From contig OY829650.1 of assembly GCA_963691815.1 (NCBI GenBank), positions 6,175,672-6,239,671 on the forward strand: a DNA stretch of 64,000 nucleotides. Reading direction: 5' to 3'. Positions 63,862 to 64,000 of this stretch are shown one piece after another. Made by a program: the position numbers and the translations under genes. This stretch comes from Echiichthys vipera (Eukaryota; Chordata; Actinopteri; Perciformes; Trachinidae). Numbering within the stretch: the first letter of the stretch is position 1; each line of letters starts with the position of its first letter. The notes under the pieces were generated by a model. That model searched no databases and had not been told where the DNA came from. It worked only from the letters and a program-made list of their open reading frames with translations.

Positions 63862-64000
63862 CTGTTTAATCAGTAGTGCTTTGACTAAAAAAGCAGCTAA
63901 TTTGCATGTGCCGAGGCGTTTGCCCTTGTGGCCGTGTGTGTAAAGATACCAAAGGTGTAAGTAAGCCGCCTAAAGCTACAGATCTCACTCTGCAAAAACA

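Larger units (their letters stand above)
58825..64000 (+). other. Presumed intron 2 onward of the 43.6-kb gene
   Basis: After the donor at 58825 there is a Harbinger fragment (59537), old repeat remnants (60000, 61560, 62820) and a terminal microsatellite (63832). I found no further exon with convincing splice signals, and no coding sequence resembling the PIK3CB N-terminus. Confidence 0.4.

Overview
This is a vertebrate nuclear window, almost certainly from a percomorph-like teleost fish. It is AT-rich, gene-poor and intron-rich. It is packed with tRNA-derived SINEs, LINE 3' tails, MITEs with terminal inverted repeats, and very long (CA)n/(GT)n microsatellites. The only complete protein-coding gene I can name with confidence is foxl2, a single-exon forkhead transcription factor on the + strand at 29877-30797 (306 aa). 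Its 3' UTR appears to end near a polyadenylation signal at 31646.

Layout. (1) 1-29 kb: foxl2 upstream DNA with no convincing coding exon. It holds two PIF/Harbinger-type elements (4547-5101, 7312-7806), tRNA-headed SINEs (6491-6690, 10086-10443, 12227-12586, 21931-22291), shared interspersed repeats (15213-15415, 18804-19330), LINE tails and microsatellites. Two candidate splice signals (donor at 27070; an 81-bp exon-like block at 28119-28199) could belong to an upstream leader or lncRNA of foxl2. (2) 29.4-31.7 kb: the foxl2 transcription unit. (3) 31.7-43.5 kb: intergenic DNA with an inverted SINE pair around 37.3 kb, a LINE 3' end at 39953-40378, a SINE at 40647-40926, and an unusual minisatellite with a hammerhead-like core enclosed by an 18-bp inverted repeat at 41045-41279. 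(4) 43.56-43.88 kb: a CpG-rich candidate first exon with a consensus donor (GTAAGT at 43881). (5) 43.9-58.7 kb: its presumed intron 1, with a (GT)117 tract at 52591-52824, a piggyBac-type MITE with TTAA duplications (53969-54527), three Harbinger-type elements (48334-48836, 49155-49433, 56589-57132) and a hAT-type element (57759-58593). (6) 58745-58824: an 80-bp candidate exon 2, followed by intronic or 3' flanking DNA with one more Harbinger copy and old repeats.

The orientation and position of the second gene relative to foxl2 match the conserved FOXL2-PIK3CB arrangement. The two exons may therefore be the non-coding 5' leader of pik3cb, but no PIK3CB coding sequence is in the window, so this is synteny-based inference. 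The most interesting material is mobile DNA: a five-copy Harbinger family that carries a decayed Myb/SANT-like coding segment but no transposase, and a LINE/SINE pair sharing the same 3' end.
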